A DNA stretch of 7,447 nt from NCBI RefSeq assembly GCF_958350005.1, contig NZ_CATWFF010000100.1:1-7447 (forward strand), given 5' to 3'. Positions 5,649-7,447 of this stretch are shown here, piece by piece. Numbering within the stretch: the first letter of the stretch is position 1; each line of letters begins with the position of its first letter. Both the position numbers and the translations under genes were made by a program. Source of the DNA: an uncultured Megasphaera sp. GTDB taxonomy: Bacteria > Bacillota > Negativicutes > Veillonellales > Megasphaeraceae. The notes under the pieces were generated by a model that searched no databases, had not been told where the DNA came from, and saw nothing but the letters and a program-made list of their open reading frames with translations.

Positions 5649-7246
5649 TCCAGCAGGCTCTGTTCCTGAGCTGAGGAAATACTGTTCATTTGTTTCGTCA
5701 CATACCAGGCTCTCTTTGCCGCCTTTTTAGGTACATTCCGTCCAAGAAGCCGTTTGCCTACGGTGACAGCATCAACTTTAGGCTGTTCGCCAATATCATG
5801 CCAACCATCAGATAATACGCGGCCCATGCCCTGTATCATTAATTCTGTTGATGGCATCCGTATAGTAGCCCGCCAGCGTATGGTCTCTTCAATGCCTGCT
5901 TTCAGCATAGCGTCTGCAAAGGCTTCCCGGTCGTTGCTGGCGTACATTTCCAGCAGCTTTTCCTGTACTAATGCTTCTTTTAAAGCATCTACAACTAATT
6001 CCAGTTCTTCTTCTGTCAGCAAATACTGTTGTGCCAGGACGATAAGACGCTTGCGGATAATGTCTACTAAGGCCACGGCGTCGTCTTCGATGAAGTGATC
6101 CATCAGTTTGTGCATCTGCGTGCTCGACAACGCGCCGCCAATCATAGCTCCGGCAATACTTCCTACAGGTCCCAGCAGTCCGCCTACAGCTCCGCCAATA
6201 GCAGCTCCGCCTAGCCCGCTGGCCAAAGTCGTCACTTCTTTAAACAATTGTCTGCCTGATATACGGCCGCGGAAAAAATTGGTAATGTCGCCGGCAGACA
6301 GTACGGTCAGTACGACTGCCTGGGCAATGATATTGCTGCGCATCAGTTTAGCCAGATTTTTCGTGGCTGCATTGCCATAGATGCTTGGCCCATTGCGCAA
6401 GGCATTGACCAGGGTCTGACGAACACTGCTGGGCAGAGCCTTCACAATGGCAATGGACGGAGCCATCATGGCATTATTCAGGGCCGTCCGCGTCAGCTGA
6501 GCTGAAAGGACAGACGTAGCAAAAGCGATACCGCCGGCCTGGAGGCCTGCACATACAGCGGCATCAATGGATTCTGATACATCTTTCCCATCCCACTGAG
6601 CCTTAGCAAAGACAATGACTGCTGATATGCCAAAAGCATTGGCAGCAATGACCGTGCCATGAGCAGCATCAAAAAGCAGCGAATCAATGGTACCGGCTTT
6701 GGCAATATTGCAGGCTGTCTGGTAGGTAACGCGGCCTTTGCGGACAATTTTCCTGGCGTCTTTAGGATCGGTCACACCTGGCACCTGGCCTTCTGCAATT
6801 TTCTTTTCCATCTGCCTGACAGCTTCTTCATATTGGTCACTCGGCACTTCTACCTGCATAGGATTGCCATTGCTGTCTATATAGCGATAGGTACCCTTGC
6901 CATTATTTTGAAAGGCTGCATTAATGGATCCACTTGCTGACTTATAATATTTCGACTGGATTTTCATACCGTCTACGAGGCGGTCTGCCCCATCTTTGGC
7001 ATTGTTATCACCAACAATCTGGGCATGTTTCCCGCTTAGTGTATCGAGCAGATCATTTGCTTGTTCTGCTGCATGGCCATTGCCTCCTTTGCCATGGAAT
7101 CGGTTAATCCGGTCATTATGAGCAGCACTTTCCATACTGCTCTGCCATTCACTGGCAAACTTTTCTTCTGCCAGACGTTTTTTATATTTAGCATGCTGCA
7201 GGAGGTTTCCCTGCCCTGTATAGGTATCATCGTGTGTAGTTTTCAT
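5555..7246 (-). CDS. Protein A: putative PD-(D/E)XK-like nuclease domain plus glycine-zipper membrane region
   Basis: Protein of 563 aa, with ATG at 7246 and AAGGAGGA six bases upstream. I do not recognise a named family. Seen in sequence: residues 51-64 (HGKGGNGHAAEQAN) begin a probable helix carrying E61. Residues 86-100 (GADRLVDGMKIQSKY) give a D88...Q97-x-K99 arrangement like the core of Mrr-type and toxin PD-(D/E/Q)XK nucleases. Residues about 190-255 and 303-327 are hydrophobic and Ala-rich. Residues 341-374 form a dense glycine zipper (GLGGAAIGGAVGGLLG, then GSIAGAMIGG) typical of segments that insert or pack in membranes. The C-terminus (about 525-563) is charged and probably coiled, ending QCQEQQKRLQYYKDECMKHI. 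No signal peptide is visible. Inference: a membrane-associated nuclease or effector-like protein. The nuclease reading rests on motif spacing alone, and the D-to-QxK interval is short. It is first in the array, and its stop codon abuts the ribosome site of the next gene, so the two are probably translationally coupled. The family could also be purely structural. Confidence 0.8.
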   Translation of the reverse strand: MKTTHDDTYTGQGNLLQHAKYKKRLAEEKFASEWQSSMESAAHNDRINRFHGKGGNGHAAEQANDLLDTLSGKHAQIVGDNNAKDGADRLVDGMKIQSKYYKSASGSINAAFQNNGKGTYRYIDSNGNPMQVEVPSDQYEEAVRQMEKKIAEGQVPGVTDPKDARKIVRKGRVTYQTACNIAKAGTIDSLLFDAAHGTVIAANAFGISAVIVFAKAQWDGKDVSESIDAAVCAGLQAGGIAFATSVLSAQLTRTALNNAMMAPSIAIVKALPSSVRQTLVNALRNGPSIYGNAATKNLAKLMRSNIIAQAVVLTVLSAGDITNFFRGRISGRQLFKEVTTLASGLGGAAIGGAVGGLLGPVGSIAGAMIGGALSSTQMHKLMDHFIEDDAVALVDIIRKRLIVLAQQYLLTEEELELVVDALKEALVQEKLLEMYASNDREAFADAMLKAGIEETIRWRATIRMPSTELMIQGMGRVLSDGWHDIGEQPKVDAVTVGKRLLGRNVPKKAAKRAWYVTKQMNSISSAQEQSLLEMKQSEEQYARQCQEQQKRLQYYKDECMKHI

Positions 7247-7252
7247 GGAAAA

Positions 7253-7260
7253 TCCTCCTT
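7253..7260 (-). promoter_or_regulatory. Ribosome binding site of gene A
   Basis: AAGGAGGA on the minus strand, six bases before ATG 7246. It is a near-perfect anti-16S match and fixes the start of protein A. Confidence 0.85.
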
Positions 7261-7324
7261 TTCTTTTACGCTATTCTACACTCTTACGCCGACACAATCT
7301 GTCATTACATAAAAATTCGTACGC

Positions 7325-7354
7325 AAAAAGGACAGCATATGCCTGTGCTGTCCT
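7325..7354 (-). terminator. Hairpin with U-tract upstream of gene A (terminator or leader attenuator)
   Basis: On the minus strand AGGACAGCA (7354-7346) pairs perfectly with TGCTGTCCT (7337-7329) across an eight-base loop, followed by a run of T (to 7325). There is no T-run in the other direction. It may end transcription from a gene beyond 7447. If the TATAAT at 7369-7364 is used, it would instead sit at the very 5' end of the A transcript as an attenuator or stabilising stem. Confidence 0.6.
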
Positions 7355-7363
7355 GATGTATGC

Positions 7364-7398
7364 ATTATATATGATAGCAATACTTTTTTTACGTATTG
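7364..7398 (-). promoter_or_regulatory. Possible promoter -10 box and adjoining palindrome upstream of gene A
   Basis: A TATAAT lies at 7369-7364 on the minus strand, but no good -35 box stands 16-18 bases before it. Just upstream is an inverted repeat CAATAC (7378-7383) / GTATTG (7393-7398) with nine bases between, which would overlap the -35 region and could be an operator. A second weaker option is TAGAAT at 7278-7273, between the hairpin and the gene, with TGACA too far upstream (21 bases). Both are guesses from sequence. Confidence 0.3.
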
Positions 7399-7447
7399 GT
7401 AAACATGCAGATTTTATGTTATATTTATACCCCCCCCTACATATACA

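Noticed and set aside
5754..6380. Plus-strand open frames of 114 and 90 codons opposite gene A
   Set aside because: Antisense to the conserved-looking hydrophobic region of protein A. No ribosome sites, and a Pro/Ala/Ser composition typical of a complementary frame.

Overview
All recognisable genes lie on the minus strand and read from right to left. The DNA has moderate-to-low GC by eye, strong AGGAGG-type ribosome sites and two rubredoxin domains. This suggests an anaerobic, low-GC Firmicute-type bacterium. A member of the Negativicutes (Megasphaera/Veillonella-like) is my best guess, at low confidence. No tRNA, rRNA, transposase, integrase or CRISPR array is visible.

Layout in transcription order: (1) 7447-7247 is an AT-rich leader with a hairpin and U-tract, a possible operator palindrome and candidate promoters. 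(2) 7246-5555 encodes a 563-aa protein, here called A. It has an N-terminal motif set resembling PD-(D/E)XK nucleases, a hydrophobic core with a glycine zipper, and a basic coiled tail. (3) 5541-4102 encodes B3, a 341-residue helical head fused to two tandem rubredoxins. (4) 4101-3806 is a decayed, displaced Sel1-repeat tail joined to a copy of the 3' end of gene A. (5) 3805-2378 is B2, the same head with three Sel1 repeats, cut by a TGA at codon 36. (6) 2377-2287 is another copy of the gene A tail. (7) 2286-130 is B1, the same head with nine Sel1 repeats. (8) 129-1 is non-coding.

The main observation is a tandem cassette array. Three near-identical heads carry exchanged C-terminal modules (2x rubredoxin, short Sel1 array, long Sel1 array). 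Each head is preceded by the same ~105-bp boundary repeat, which is the last part of gene A plus its stop codon and ribosome site. Identity tracts between copies are mosaic: B1 is identical to B2 over 368 bp and identical to B3 over 264 bp. A displaced tail relic lies directly behind the rubredoxin tail. This resembles the head-conserved, tail-swapped architecture of polymorphic conflict systems.

A and B3 are 13 nt apart, with the A stop codon abutting the B3 ribosome site, so they are probably co-transcribed and act together. A plausible but unproven model is a membrane-associated nuclease-like protein (A) working with a helical partner (B) whose C-terminal module can be swapped for different partners or signals. 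I do not recognise a named system and assign none.
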